A DNA stretch of 64,000 nucleotides from assembly GCA_000727475.1 (NCBI GenBank), contig KL647289.1, forward strand, positions 506,475 through 570,474, given 5' to 3'. Source of the DNA: Sarcocystis neurona (Eukaryota; Apicomplexa; Conoidasida; Eucoccidiorida; Sarcocystidae). Numbering within the stretch: the stretch's first letter is position 1; each line of letters begins with the position of its first letter. A program made the translations under genes and the position numbers. This document shows, in pieces, positions 1 to 13,700 of the stretch. The notes beneath the pieces are model-generated. The model was not told the origin of the DNA and did no database searches. It worked only from the letters and a program-made list of their open reading frames with translations.

Positions 1-217
1 TTATATATATATATATATATATATGCTGGTGGCTGCGCATGTATGTGTATATCTACATAGATGCATTTCGAAGTGTACACTTGTGTGCCTGCGTCTACAC
101 AACATAGTGGTCCCGCGATTCTTTTTGTTTTCGAAACAACACATGCGGTAGTAGAAAGCTTTAAACGTGTTTGTGTGTTTGTGTACGTGTTCCTTTTGTG
201 GGTACGCATGTGAATAC

Positions 218-220
<3 letters not shown>

Positions 221-254
<34 letters not shown>
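221..254. repeat. TA dinucleotide microsatellite
   Basis: An uninterrupted alternating T/A run. Similar shorter runs lie at 1-24 and near 527-552. Open frames across them are Tyr/Ile-rich artefacts and are not evidence for genes. Confidence 0.95.
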
Positions 255-256
<2 letters not shown>

Positions 257-1384
257 TGCACTTGAATATATACCGACATAGGCAGCCGCAGGAGGGACGT
301 GGACAAATGTGTGGATTCACACAGATGTACGTTGCCTTTTGAAGCGTGGGTGAAAGTAAGAGGAGTAACGAAGGGCGAGATCTGTTGAAAAGGTCGAGAG
401 CGGGCTGCGTGGAGACCTTCGCGTACCCATATCTGGGCACGCGTACGTATGCGCACGTGCACATTACCCGTGTGTTTACCTCTATGTGCACACTCGTATA
501 CACTTATATTTATAAATGTGTAAGAATATATATATATATATACATATATATGCGCCTGTAGATGTTGGTGGGTGTACAAAAGTGGAGTTGAGAATGCGTG
601 TGCGTGAGTCGAGGTGAAGCGGGAGGACGAAGAAGCGTATGGGTTTTCGTTTGCTCTCAAAGGTCCCTTCGAAGGCATTGAAAATGTACCACGCAGGATG
701 AGGGTGAAACCAGGCGATCAAGACAGATTTGAGTGGGCGCAAACGATTGACTCGTACGTGCACACGAGTTAGATGTGTCTCCTCGTACGAGTATCAGAAC
801 AAAATGAGAACAGTGAAGGTCGACGTCGCTAGCGCTGGAGCAGGACACGTGAAGAAAGTGCAGAGAGAAAAACAAGGTATTCTTTCTGCAGAACGGAAAG
901 TGAAATTCTCCGCTGTGGAGAGAGACTTTCGGAGAGCCGCGGAGGAAAGTGAAGAGCGACAAAAATATTATTGTCCACCAACTTGCGAGAAAGAGGAAGC
1001 GTAGAGTCCTTAGCCACACATATATTGAACATAGTAGTACGCTTCTGCCTTGTGGCCATCGGTCGGGGCACTGAAACCTCCTCTCCTGTGTGCTGCAATT
1101 TTGCAAAGTGAATTTCAAGTGAAAGTTGCGCAGTCTTGTGTGTTTGTGCGGTGCCATAGAGCTACATAGAGGTGGCCTTTAGCAACGTAGGGGAGGGACG
1201 GTGACGGTGGGGTTGCCTCCATTGTTGCGCGTGGATACATGTGCATATATACAATACGTATATATGCTTGTACAATTTTCTTTTTTCGTGGAATAGTCGT
1301 TAATGAAACAACCTGTTCTAATGTTTCTCCTCTGAATGCTGGAGAATGCGAGACTGCGAGTAGGCGTCCAAAGACACAAGAAGC

Positions 1385-1560
1385 TGTACGGAGAATAGTA
1401 CAATATTGTAGAGGTCAGAAGCCTCGCCAGTTGAAACACGTACACTTGCTCTCCAGGTGCGAAGTCGTACGGAGAATAGTACAGCATTGTGGAGTAGGTC
1501 CAGAGCGTCCGTTGTAGTAAAAACGCACATTTTTGCTCCCCACGTGCGAAGACGTGTCTG
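1385..1560. repeat. Imperfect direct repeat, about 80-bp spacing
   Basis: The motif GTACGGAGAATAGTACA starts at 1385 and again at 1467. The flanking motif CAGGTGCGAAGTCGT near 1455 recurs as CACGTGCGAAGACGT near 1540. This is a small, partly decayed tandem duplication. No gene is supported here. Confidence 0.75.
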
Positions 1561-1599
1561 CGTATGTATGTACATATATACATATATATATACATATAT

Positions 1600-4250
1600 A
1601 TTTACATTAGGGGTTCACAGCACAGTTGACGTTAAATGTGTGTAGGTAGCCGACTCTGTGCATACATGTAATGCATCGAGGATCAAAAATGTAGTCAGTG
1701 TGATCTCTGCTCCCAGTTCCAAGCTCACCCTTCAGCAGCAGGCTCAAACGCAGTTTTCGTGGGCCATGACCACAGCACCTCTAATTACGTGACACCCGCG
1801 TTGCTACATCCCGTTTCACTGTCTTGGGGAACAGAAGCCATAGAGGGCATCCCAGAAAAACAACTTTATGAAGCTTATTGTAGTCAGCCGCACAGCACAA
1901 TCTTACAAGGAAAACTACCTACCTATTTTTAGGAAAAAGTACAGCCTCATCAGCAGAGGTGGAAGTGCACTTCTGTCGCACTTGACCCACATACGGGTGT
2001 GCGAACTTGCAGCTTGTGCACGCAGATACGTACGACCCAGTTTAGCGTTGCGCTGGAAAAGGTAACGTTCGGTGACGTCAATGGAGTACATCTGTTTATG
2101 AAGGTCCGGGAGTCTTGTGGCACATGTTCTGTTACCATACGCGAGGCGTACCACCTTGCCTGCAAAGCTTCCGCTCTACCAAACTTTCTCACCTTCGCAA
2201 TTCTCAGCTTTGCTCGTAGTTCTTCACCGATGCCAGGCATCAGTATCTAGGCGTTGGGACCTCTGGTCACGGTTATTCCCCTTGTCTCTCCGTCTGCCTC
2301 AAGATAGTTTCCCTCCTCAACACTGCGGATGAGGGACGTCAAATCTTCGAACAGAATTTTCAATCATCCATATGCACAGGTATTAAAGTTCACAGAATGC
2401 TGCGAAGGACCATCTACTTTTACGAGCGTGTTTCTTTGGTCGCATCCATTACGTCCTTTATGTCAAGCCAATCTTTCTATCCGTGGGAAACGTGGTTCAG
2501 AAACACTTCCCCGGTGTATTTTTCCAATTTCGCATATATTTCCGGGGTAGGTTGATTTGTAGCTTTGTCCAATTTTTCCCGCCCAGAAGTACACGTACCA
2601 GCAACAGCAAGGGATGTGTCGCGATCTCATTCAGACACCGAATGTCCAATACGTATTTCTACGTTGAGTTCACCGCAAACTTCTGCTTCTCCGGCTGCTA
2701 TCTTCTTTGCTTCTTCAGAAACTCCCAAACAGGTGGAATCCGAAGCAGTACTCCTGTACGGATTCGGGAAGCGTAAAGGCAGTAGCAGTAAAATGCGTAG
2801 CAACAGTCGTTGTCTGTGGTGGTAGTCATGGTTGTTCAAGTGATGCTAATAGTAAAGACAGAAATGACCGCAGTAATCTTGATACGGGGAGTTCACCAAA
2901 GCCCACAATTTTTACCTGTGTGCACTTACAGACTTTTTCACTCCTGGTGAAATGGCATTGCTTTGCCTGCAAGCATGGGCTACATTAAATTGCGATAAAA
3001 GCCACCATTCTCGTCGCTGCGGTGTTCCTTATGCGTAGTCCCACTCAACAGCAGAATCAAGTCCTACCGGTTGCGTATTCATCAGCGCTCACCGGCTAGA
3101 AACTTTTATTCACCATTTTCTTTTCGAGTGCAATGATTGTATGATGGCGATGTTTCTGAGCACGCGAGATCCGTACTACCCCGCATTAAATGTGTGTGCA
3201 CATAGTACACTTGTACAAACAAGAGTGGTACGGGGGTCGCCCGTGGGTGCAGATATGGGATTTCGTGCGGGAAGAGAGAGAGATATGCGTGTCCTGAAAT
3301 GCCAGAGGTACACTGTGACTGTGTATATCCGTCGGTGTATGTTCGTGAAACAAAATACCCGGAGCGTCGCGTTGTCGCTCACGAGTATGCACAAGCCTAC
3401 CTGTGTCAGAGCACGAAGGACACGCCTCACCCCGGTCTAGATGTATCTATGTATTGGTAGGCCATGACACGGAGGTGTATTGTGGTGAAGTACGCATATG
3501 TAATTCAGGGAAAAAGCTCGAAGATACAGGTCATTCTTGTGGTCTTGTACAAGTGTACCTGTCCGCCACGTATACTTGTTCGTATATGTTGAGCCACGTT
3601 TTTTCATTCATCCATTTACGAATTGCTTTTGCTACTCCTGCGAGAGTGCGTCTTTCTATGGTTTAGGTGGTACTCTGAGGTTTGTGCCTATCAGATGTTG
3701 AACTGTACATCTTGCATTGTTGGATCCAGGTGTCACCGTTGTAGTTGATATATGCAGGCACTATTGTGCCGTTTAGGCCGTAGAGACAGTGTATACCTGT
3801 TGCTGTATCGCTGCTTAGTGGGGAGAGGCGGTATCTATTCGCAACTGCATGGTCAGTGGAAACGTATAATTTATGTGCCAACCGCCCATCTGTATGTGTA
3901 GGCTCCATGAAGCTTAAGGTACAAAAATTTGGGAACAACAGGACGTACACACGTGTGTACATTTCTCTGCGTAGGGTTTTCGTAGGTGCACGCAGACAGC
4001 GTGTACGTGCATGCGTATATGTGTATACGAACATACGAGAAGACCATTCAGCATTCCAAGAGTTTCCCAGTAAGGATGCTTCTCCATGTGTAAAAATGCA
4101 GCTACTCGCACGGAGAGAACAACTGCGTCTTGCATTGCAGTAAGTCAGCAAGCGGTAGTGTGGTGCAACATACGACAAAAATATTGACACGGCAGACAGT
4201 TGCTACTACGTTATTACTTGATCTCTCTAGTGGAGTGGCAGGAGCTACTT
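1600..4250. other. Unique sequence without a supported gene
   Basis: Mixed-composition DNA with few microsatellites. Open frames of 60-100 codons occur on both strands, but none shows a family motif or a phase-consistent chain of splice sites. A strong polypyrimidine acceptor-like site ends near 2582, ahead of an 80-codon open frame ending at 2825, but no partner exon was found. Confidence 0.5.
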
Positions 4251-7150
4251 CGCTGCTGCTGTTGTTAGTTCTGAGGCCGTTGCAGCCCTCGTTTTTACGC
4301 GCCAACTGAGGTTGCTGACGCTACCGGTCGCAGGAGTTAGATGGGGGCACCTCCAAGGGAGGAGGGAGAGGCAGAAGTGCCATGACAAGCCGCAGTGCAA
4401 GCAAGAGAGTGAACATATGTTGGAACAACGAAATTTTAACCAGCAGCAGCAGCAGCCAAGAGGGAAGTGTGTGTGGCAGTGGTGCACTACGGAGAGGCTC
4501 GTCAACGTCGGCAGCGACATCAATAGATGCAGTTGGCAGTTGCATTTGAAGGAGACCAGAGTAACCTCGTTACGGATACTAAAAGCATCAAGAGGGTTTT
4601 GTAGTGGAAACAGAAGAATGACACACTTGTTAGCAGCGGGCACGCCAACAAAACGACAGGCTACACGGGTGGACGTAGCGACGGGGAACAGAAGCGCCAG
4701 GAGCAGCAGCCACCGGGGGCTAATGAGAACGGGCAACTACGATATACTTGTTTGCAGCATCATCAGCAAGAGGAGGAGATCCACGGCAACAGTAGAGAGC
4801 CCAGCTGTGCCCGCGTTCAAAGACGACCTGTTTACCAGGCAGCAGTGATGAAGAACGATTTAACCGCCGGCTGCAAACGGCACCATTAGCCTGAACACAG
4901 CAACAGAATGAGTGCGAAAATCTGAATACACACACACTCTTTTCTGTAACGTCGCAACAACAAATGCAGTGGTCGCGAGTCACTACGAGGCCTCAGTAGC
5001 ACCAGCGGCCTCAGACATCAAGGAGGTAACCTCAGCTGCGGCGGCTTCAAACTCAGGATCTCACGCACCAGCAGAAGTAGCAGCGCTTTTCCTGCAGCGT
5101 ACCCCAAAACACTAGCGTTGGCAGATTGCTTACGTGAGTCACGCAATATCGGCAACGGCAGTGAATGCAGCCGTTCCCCTTTTGCAGTGGCATTAACCGA
5201 ACCATCAACAGGCTCCGGGCAGACGCAGTCGTTAGTTACATTAGCGGCAACAACAGCGAGGGAACTGGAAGCCTCACATAGTCATCTCTGAAGGCATGTC
5301 GATAGGCTCACCGTTGCAGGAAGAGGAGCAGCACAAACATCAACACGCCTCCTTGGGCTGTAACAGGAGAAGTGCGGCACTTAGCCAGTCGCAGAAGCAG
5401 AATCAGCCTCGTAAGCTGTCGCGGAGGTCTGGCAACGCGAAAGACAAGAGCAAATGTCGTGGCACCACAGAAGCGCATCACGCCGGAGCTGGAGCAGGTG
5501 CAACACGCCTAGAAGAGGACAGCACACTTATCGCACTAATGATAGTGAGTGAGCTGCTGAGAAGCGCCGGCAGTAAGGACAGGGAATTTAGGGCAGCAGA
5601 GCATTACCAAGAATAACAGCGAGGCGGCGTAGCATCAGGGGCGGGACTGGCTGTGGTACAAATAAGATGCTTGAACGTGCTTTCCACAAGCGAGTCACTC
5701 TGTTCGCAACCTTTTGATGTGCTTCTGCGTTCTTCGGCAGCGAAGCGCCTCACAGTTGTTTGTGGCATTCCCAGCAGAGAAATTCTACTATTTTTGCCGC
5801 AGGAGTGTCTTCTGATTGCCGTGTATGCAGCGTTGTCGTCTTTTGCAGGCTTTCGAATTCGATTGCTTTATCGTCTTCGCCGTCCGTGGGTCTTAGCTTC
5901 CGGGTGGACTACGCGATCAGGCATCGGTACTGAATGTAACACTAGATGACTGCACTACGGGGATTGTTATTTGGTGTGACTAACACACGCCGCTAGACGC
6001 AGCGTGCCTATCGCTTCTTCCTGCAGATGTTACTACTCTGGCTCTTCCTCTGCCTGTTATTTTTGCTGCCGCCGCTGCTTCATCCACAGGTTGCTGCGCG
6101 TGTCCGCCGCTGCAGCTCCTGGTGCGACTACCGGCGCTTCTTCTTGCGCAGATACCCTGCCGCTGCTGCACGGCTCGCCACGGGGGCAGTAGTCACTGCC
6201 TAAGGAAGTTGCTGCCGATTTTGCTCTCTCTGCATACGTTGCTGATGCTCGACGGCTGCAGCCGCTACTGTTCACGCTGTTGTTGTGCCGCTACTGTGGA
6301 TGCGCTGCTGAGCAGCTGCTCTTGTCCTCTACGGTTCTGCTCACGCCTCTGGTCGACTGCTGGTGCTACTACTCCTGCTACCACCATCCAGCTGCTGCTG
6401 CTCTTGTTGAAAGGCTTTCCTTGCCGCTGCGGCTGCTCCTGCTGTCGCTGCCCCTCCTCCTACTACTACCACGCTACTGCGACTGCTGCATCTTGCGCCG
6501 CAGCACATCCCGTCGCTCTCTCTTTCTCTTCTTGCCCGGGCGCAGCGGTGCCACTGGGGCCGGACGGGCCGTCGATTAGGAAACAAAAAGTACACACGTT
6601 TTCTGCAGATCTGCGACGTCTCGAAGTGACGTTCACTTTCTCATGTGTCTTTTATCCACAGATGTGTAAGAATTTTCTGTGCCTCTGCGTCGTTTCTCTC
6701 AATCTCGTCGTCCGTCCGTGGAGCTGGTGCAGCCGCTGCTGCTGCCTCTGTCTTCACTAACGCGGGCGAGCACGAACGCAGACGCGCCGGACCTACTCGC
6801 AACTGCTGTTGCTCTCGTATAGAAGTGTATACATTTCCTGCGTCTTGTTTCTGTTAGTGCTGCTGCGGCGGGTTGTTTTCACAGATCTGCAGCCTCCTTG
6901 TTCTCGTCTATCATGCGGTCCCACGCATACACCGCATCTTCTGTCGAGCAGGAGAGATCAGCGTCTTTTCCTCCACATCACTCTTCACCAGCCGCTGCAC
7001 CCGTGCTAGCAGCAGCAGCAAGCCCTGGCAGTGGTAGAAATAGCCGTTCTTGCATGAGCAGCGGATGTGCTGGCCACCATTCTTCCTCCGTCACTGAGGA
7101 GACCGAAAGATTTTTCCGTTTTTCGTGAAGGCGGAAGAGTTGCGCCTCAG
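4250..7150. repeat. CAG/CTG-rich segment
   Basis: Short CAG runs (4440-4460, 5010-5110) give way to CTG runs (6030-6520, 6730-6760), so the repeat strand switches inside the segment. Open frames occur on both strands (for example 4312-4848 and 5296-5616 on plus) but none is long, uninterrupted or recognisable. It could hold decayed or unrecognised exons. Confidence 0.6.
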
Positions 7151-7159
7151 CAGAAAACA

Positions 7160-7787
7160 CAGAACGCTACGTCCCTAACGAGTACACATTTGCATCTACG
7201 GTATAAAGATTTCCTCTTCATTTTATCTTAGACAAAGGACGGACTTCGCTGCAACCTCCGCTACGTCCGGGATCTTCAACACCTAGAACGTTTTCCTCTG
7301 GCATTATCTGACTCGACTTGCCACTCTGTGATGCATCTCGCTGCCGCTGTCTCTCTTTGATGAGGCCGCTGCACGTGTCCCTGTCGATTCGAACACACCT
7401 TGGCCGTCCAGTTGAGAATCCTTTTCCTCTTTTCTTCCGCTTCGCCGTCTTCCTACTTTCGTGTCACAGCTGCCACTGCCGCTCCCCACTCCGTATTTTT
7501 CCTTCTTGTGGAGTCGGTCGTGCCGGACTGCTGTAGATATCGACAGAGCAGTAGCTCCGTTCCGCGCGCCCCGCCGCCTGCGCTGGGCTGCTGCTGCCGG
7601 GGCTGCTCCTTGATCCTGTGTTCTTTTTTTTTCTTCTCTGACAACTTTCCCTCCTCCACCCACTGCACGAATTCTCCGTGCTGCCACCCGCAGCAGGACG
7701 CCTGCAGCTCGCTGCAGTCACTTCTTCCTTTACTCTTCCCTCATCTCATTCGGCTTTCTGTGTTCTGTTGTTCTGAGGCCTCTCAAG
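7160..7787 (+). promoter_or_regulatory. Probable upstream and leader region of the membrane-protein gene
   Basis: The segment is pyrimidine-rich on the plus strand and lies directly before the ATG at 7788, which sits in the context CTCAAGATG. Similar CT-rich DNA precedes the SBDS start in this window. No transcription start or defined promoter motif can be placed from sequence alone. Confidence 0.35.
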
Positions 7788-10700
7788 ATGTATTTCACGT
7801 ACGTCGTGCGCCCAGGCGAGGCCCCCGAGGGCCGCGGTCCCCAATTTGAACCGTTCTGGAACTTCATGGTGAACTACAATCTACGAGTGGGCTTCCTGCT
7901 GCAGGTGCTGTCGTATGTGCTGCTGCTGCTCTGCATTTCTGCCGGTGGAAACGATTCTTTGACGCTGCTGTCTTTCTTCCGCGCGAGCCCTGCGGCAGTT
8001 GGGAGCAGTCCCGTCTGGGCCGTGCAGCTCTGCTGCGGGCTGTTTATTATGGGCGCTCTCATGACGATGGCTTTCCAGTCGCTAGTCGATGACGACAGCA
8101 GGTAAGAGGCGAAGGCAGCACAAAGATCACAAAAGGAGACTGGGAACCGAAGAAAAAAAATAGGGAAACAAGAAACTGAGGGAATGATCTTCAAGACCTA
8201 CGGACCTGCGCAACAGAAAAGAGCTGACCCACAACAAAGAAAAAAGGAGGGACTAAATGTGATAGACGACTGAACAGAAGAAAGAAGGGGACAAAGGAAA
8301 GGGCAGGTAGAGGAACACAATGCGAACAATGTAGAGAACAGAGTGAGTACGTGTACGACGTGTTGTGATCACGGCGACTTCTTGAGAGTCGCACGGATGC
8401 CAGATGAAAAGAACTATTGCTGATTTGCTTGTTCATAACAGTTGACGAGACAAGAGAATGGAAGATCATGCCTGAATATGTATCCACAGATACACTCGGA
8501 AATATGTGTATATTTATATATATATATATATGAATACGTACACCCGTATACGTGTGTATAGATATATATACGGGGAGTTTCAGTTCATAGATATGTGTAC
8601 GCAGAACTTCACTTTATAAGAAATATACATTTATTTCAGCTGGTGTGGTGAACCGCACAGAACCAAATCGTACAGAAAACATTACAGACGGATAAAATCA
8701 ACTGCGTTAACGAAACATAACTGCACGAGCAGAACGTTACATATAGTCATATATATATATATACATACACATGTGGAAGTGCTCACACGCGTACGTATAG
8801 GGAGAGACACGTATACGGCGAGCATGTGGAACAGATATATGTGTACGTCTCGTAGGTGACGTGTCAAAAATGCGGTTTAACGTGTGCTCGTAAGGCGCCT
8901 TTGTACAGACTCGGCTTCCTGTTGTATTTGTATCCGCCAGCATTTGCACATATATATATATATACACACACACATCTTTGTATATTTCTGTGCGCCCACG
9001 TGTATACATGTATATGCGTACTTGTATACACGTAATAATACACATGTACGTATATTCCTATATATGAAAGTGGGTTCGTGCACGCGTATATGTCTACATA
9101 GGTGATCGCATATGTATTTATGTAGACGTAATATGACGACAAAGAGGTTTCTACACACAGGGTGTAGATGGAAGTGCTACTGCGTCTAGGAGGCGAGAGT
9201 TTAATCAAAAAGAAAAAACTCTGCGACTTCGTTTGACATATCACAGCTTTCACTTAGACGTGAGCCAAGCCCACTATTGCGCTCAAGAAATGTGTAAAAT
9301 AAGCTCACTTGCCTCCTGCGCCACTGACATATCGTTTTTTGTCTTTAACTTCGCTGTTCACCGTATTTCTGTTTGGAGTCGAGCCTCTCTGCAAGAGCTC
9401 ACACATTTGAAAACCTCTTTATGTGGAAACGTGGAAGCAGATTTGGTGTTTCCGAAAGGAGAAAAAAAAACACGGAAAGACTCAAAGATACCTTCGTTTT
9501 TATGTACACATTTATACACGGGTAGAAAACAACTGTACACTCATTTGTCTCTATACGTATGCAGTAACGTGTGCCTTTGTGTGCCGTCGTGCTTCCTCAT
9601 TTATGCTTCCACATATGTATACGTATCACAGAGGACGTGAAGCCGCAAATATAAAGTACGTAGAATTCTAGAATTGTCTCTATTTTCCAAAAGAGAGACA
9701 GGCTTATATATTTATGAAGTTGTGAGTAAAAATATATGCACTGGTGGGCACAGAAGTGTTATTCTTGCATTCTCTCTATGTGTTCTGAGACGCAGAACTA
9801 TACAACTATGACATTGTAAGTAGACGTGTGTACACCGGTGACCGTGGAAGTGTTCCTCGTGTACATTTCTCAAATTTGCAGAAATAGCGATACGTATACA
9901 TACGCAGACGTGCACACTCTCGCCGCCGCTTCCTCCTTCAACGCGTGCAAAAGAAGGCATCCTGATGTGTGTTTTGTGTATACATGCGTCCGTATATATA
10001 TCCTTCTATCTATATCCATCTATCTATACCCTGTAACTATCGGTCTATATATCTCTATCTATATGTATCTCTCTGTCTACACATATCTATATATATATAT
10101 ATATATGTCTGAGTTGCTCCGTAGTGTAAACGTGCATCGAATTTTCGGCTTCTTTTTGTTGAAAGCTTGTGTAGTCCTACCTCAGTTTTGTTACATACAT
10201 ATATAATTTGTTGTATACTGCCCTCTCGTGTAGGAGTAGGCAGGAGCCTTTCCTGGTGTATGCCGGTAACAACAACTCCCGTAGACGTCGAGATATGTAG
10301 TGTGTGGATATGTTTGTCCAGGTGTTTCTCGTTTTCCTCTGACTTTGCTTTTCTCGAAAGTTCTCTGAATTTTGCGCGTCCACGCCTGTAGAAATCTCGT
10401 TTATGGGTGTGCGTGCTTGCGTCTGCGTGTGTTTGCTTCCGTTTGGTGCGTTTTCTGTTGAAAAGCGAACAAGTTTGTTGACGTAGTGTGGCGGATACTA
10501 CGTGTACACACACTTATGCCTAGGTGTCTTCTCACGTAGAAGTTTATTTACATTTGTTAACACACGTATATATATCTGTGTGTATGTACGTCTAGAGAGA
10601 CACGCATATACATATATGTTAGCCGTGCACGCCCATAATTCGGGGCAGTACGGAGATGCGTGCAGGCATTCTCTTTCTGAATACCCGCGTGTGTCTCTAT

Positions 10701-13700
10701 ATGTAAAAATAAAGGGGCTGCGTATGTGTACACACATGTGTGGATATTACCTCTCTTTTGCGGAAGATAGCGAATTCTCTCTGCACCGTAGATCTGCAAA
10801 GTGAATGCTGCAACGACTAGACAAGCTTTTTTTTTCGAAGACTTTGTGCTTTGTGTAACGTGTACACAAGCGTAGATATGACGTCCTTCTTCTAGAGGAA
10901 ACACCTATCTCTCTGCGGCAAATAAGTAAGTCAGACGTCTACAGATAACACGCCGTTTACCTGCTGTGCCTTTGCGTCTTCGTCTCCTGCTCAGCATCAA
11001 GCAGAGCCGCGGGTACCGCTCCGGCACGAAGTTTCTTCAGTTCGGGTCCTCACTCGGTACGTGTTGAAGGGGAAGAGGAAGAAGCATGTCAGACAAATAA
11101 CAAGAACAGTCGAAAGTCTGCACGAGAAGAAGAAGAAGAAATGTCTGCGTGTCCTCTTATTCTTTTTGAAGCCGTCCTGCAGTCGTTACGGTTGCCTCCG
11201 ACTGACTTCATCCGTTGTATGTAGCGGACAGCTTTACGAATTTATCTTCGTTGCTTCTGCGCACACACTTTTTATTTCCTTTATTTTGGAGGGGCTCTCA
11301 ACCCTTCCGAATTCCTATTTGATCTCTTTGTATCCTTGTCAGTGCGTATATACACACCTGACTTGGCACGCAGGTGTTTACATGTCGACGACGTGCGACT
11401 ATAGATACATGTATAAATAGAGGTATAAATAGCGTCCACGTGTAAGTACGTCTCTCTTTCTCTGTCTATGAATACATATACCCATGCGTGTGTGTGGGGG
11501 TGTGTACGTGCTTGTGGATATACATATGTGGACGCGTGTCTCTCCGTCCATATAGAGCCAGTGCGTTTGTGTATAAACTTTCCCATGTGTACACGTGTAA
11601 CTCCGACGCGCGGGTGACCAAGTGCAACATATCCATTTTCTCGCCTTTGAGATGCAGTAACCCTCTTTTACGTGCAAAAGTATTTCTCACGTAGCTCTTC
11701 AATGACGACTATATTCGTATGTGCAGACTAAGATCTCTTCACAGCAGGTTCGTCGTCGCTTCGTGTGCAATCGGTTTCTCCACGGTTGTCTCGTGCCCGT
11801 TTTTTTTCGGTGCAAAGCTGCAAAGGTGGGAGAGAACTTCTCATAAATGCACTTAAGCACGTGGACTCATTCGTAGGGAAAGCGAAAAGCGAGACAGATA
11901 TCTGAGTAAAGTATACATAGAGGTCTCCGGGTGATACATTCATGTGTGTCTGTGAGAGCGTTCGTATGTAACGTGAATCTCTTCTGTAAACGCGGAATAA
12001 TTTTCTTTTTGAATGTGTGCGTCTTAGTCGCTCTTTCCTTGCTGCGACAGTTGCGCGGTTCGAGCATCAAAGCAACGGTCGCTTCGAATATTTGCTCACG
12101 CGTTACTGCATGTTAGTGAAATCTCCAGGTGGACGTTGTGCAGTACACGTGTAGACACACGTGTCCTTGTTTCTGACGTAAACGTGCTTCACATCTGTGT
12201 ATTCGTTTTTGTGTCGATATGTTTGATACACGTATGTATCTACATATATGTGTGTATTGCAGAGGACGTATTTTCTAGAAGATCTATGTGTATATTGTAT
12301 ACACTCATGGATATGTCTGTTGTATAGTATTTGTGTGGTACAAAACAGGTACGTGTGTGTTTCCTATATATCTGCGCAGTTATAACGTCCACACACACGT
12401 GCAATACGCGTCTGTATTTTCTTCGTAGTGTTCCGTGCTGAAAAGTTATCTATCTACCGATATGTGTGAAGTGTAGCTCCCGTCTTCATCTCGTGCACAC
12501 TATCTGCAATCAACGCAGTGACAAACGCGCTTCTGTTTATTTACATTTATTTACATCTATACACGGATACGTGTATGCACGTATACGTGTAGTATCTTGT
12601 GAGCGCTGCGAGGCAGTGTCTTTAGGCCCGTGGGCGTTCTGTCTCTTCCGCGTGGGGGCCCTTTTCTCGTCTCGTTGCGCTCGTCCGTACTTGGTGTGTC
12701 AACTGGTGTTCAGGACGCTGAAAAGTAGTAGTTGTTTTCCTTTTTTTGCGTGTCCCATGCGTGCTTCATCCCTTCGACTCGCAACCTCCTTTTCCTCGGA
12801 GCAGAAGTTCTTCACGAGCTACGAATGTTCGTCCTATCTGTGTCTCCGGGTCCACACAAAGTTTCGTCAGCAGCACTTCCTTGATTTTCTCTCTCTTTTT
12901 TCTCCTTGTCGTTGATCTCTCGGTGTTCTCCACGTTCCGCGTCTTCTTCCTTGCACTCTCCCCACTTTTGTGCGAGTCTCTGCAAGGGGTGAATTTTCCC
13001 GGTTTCTCTGAGTTCCCGTGCAGCTCTCAGCCATCGTATGCAACAGCCCGTTCTTTGAACAGGTTCTTCGTTTGTGCAGATGTCAGTTCCACGTGTGCGT
13101 GAATGTCTGAGCACAGAAAAGCCGACGCCACCACCTTGCAAAGTTTCTCCCTTTGTTCCGTCGTTCCGAAACTTCTTCTCGAAATCCTTTGTGAAACGCT
13201 GCTAAAAGAAAGGACGCCTTTTCTCCTTCCGCACTTCCGGCTTATATATCACTGTGTATAGTGCTTCTCCACGAAAACATCAAAGAGGTGGAGCACGCTC
13301 GTGTCTGTCCCCCAGGCAGCGCCTCGAGACTAGAAACGTTCGTGCTTGTCTACCACGCCTACGGGAGGGCCTGGGTATACCTGCGACTTATCGAAGACTT
13401 CTCTCTTCGTTTCTCCGTGTCAGTTCTCTTTCGTTAAATGCTTTTGAAACGACCGCTTCCGAGTCTCTTCCCCCTTCCGAGAGAAGGGATTTCTTTCGTC
13501 CCTGGACTTGTTCAAATAGGCAGAACTCGTGCACCGTGTTTTTTGATATGCGGGTGCAGACTCTTTCTTCTCCCACTCGTAATCAATGCAGAGAAACTAC
13601 CTTGCGGAGTCCTCTTGCACGACGTTTGCAAGCGCGTGGGGGTTCCCCTCACATGCAGCAGGGGTATTAGACATATATATATATGTGACTGCATGTAGGT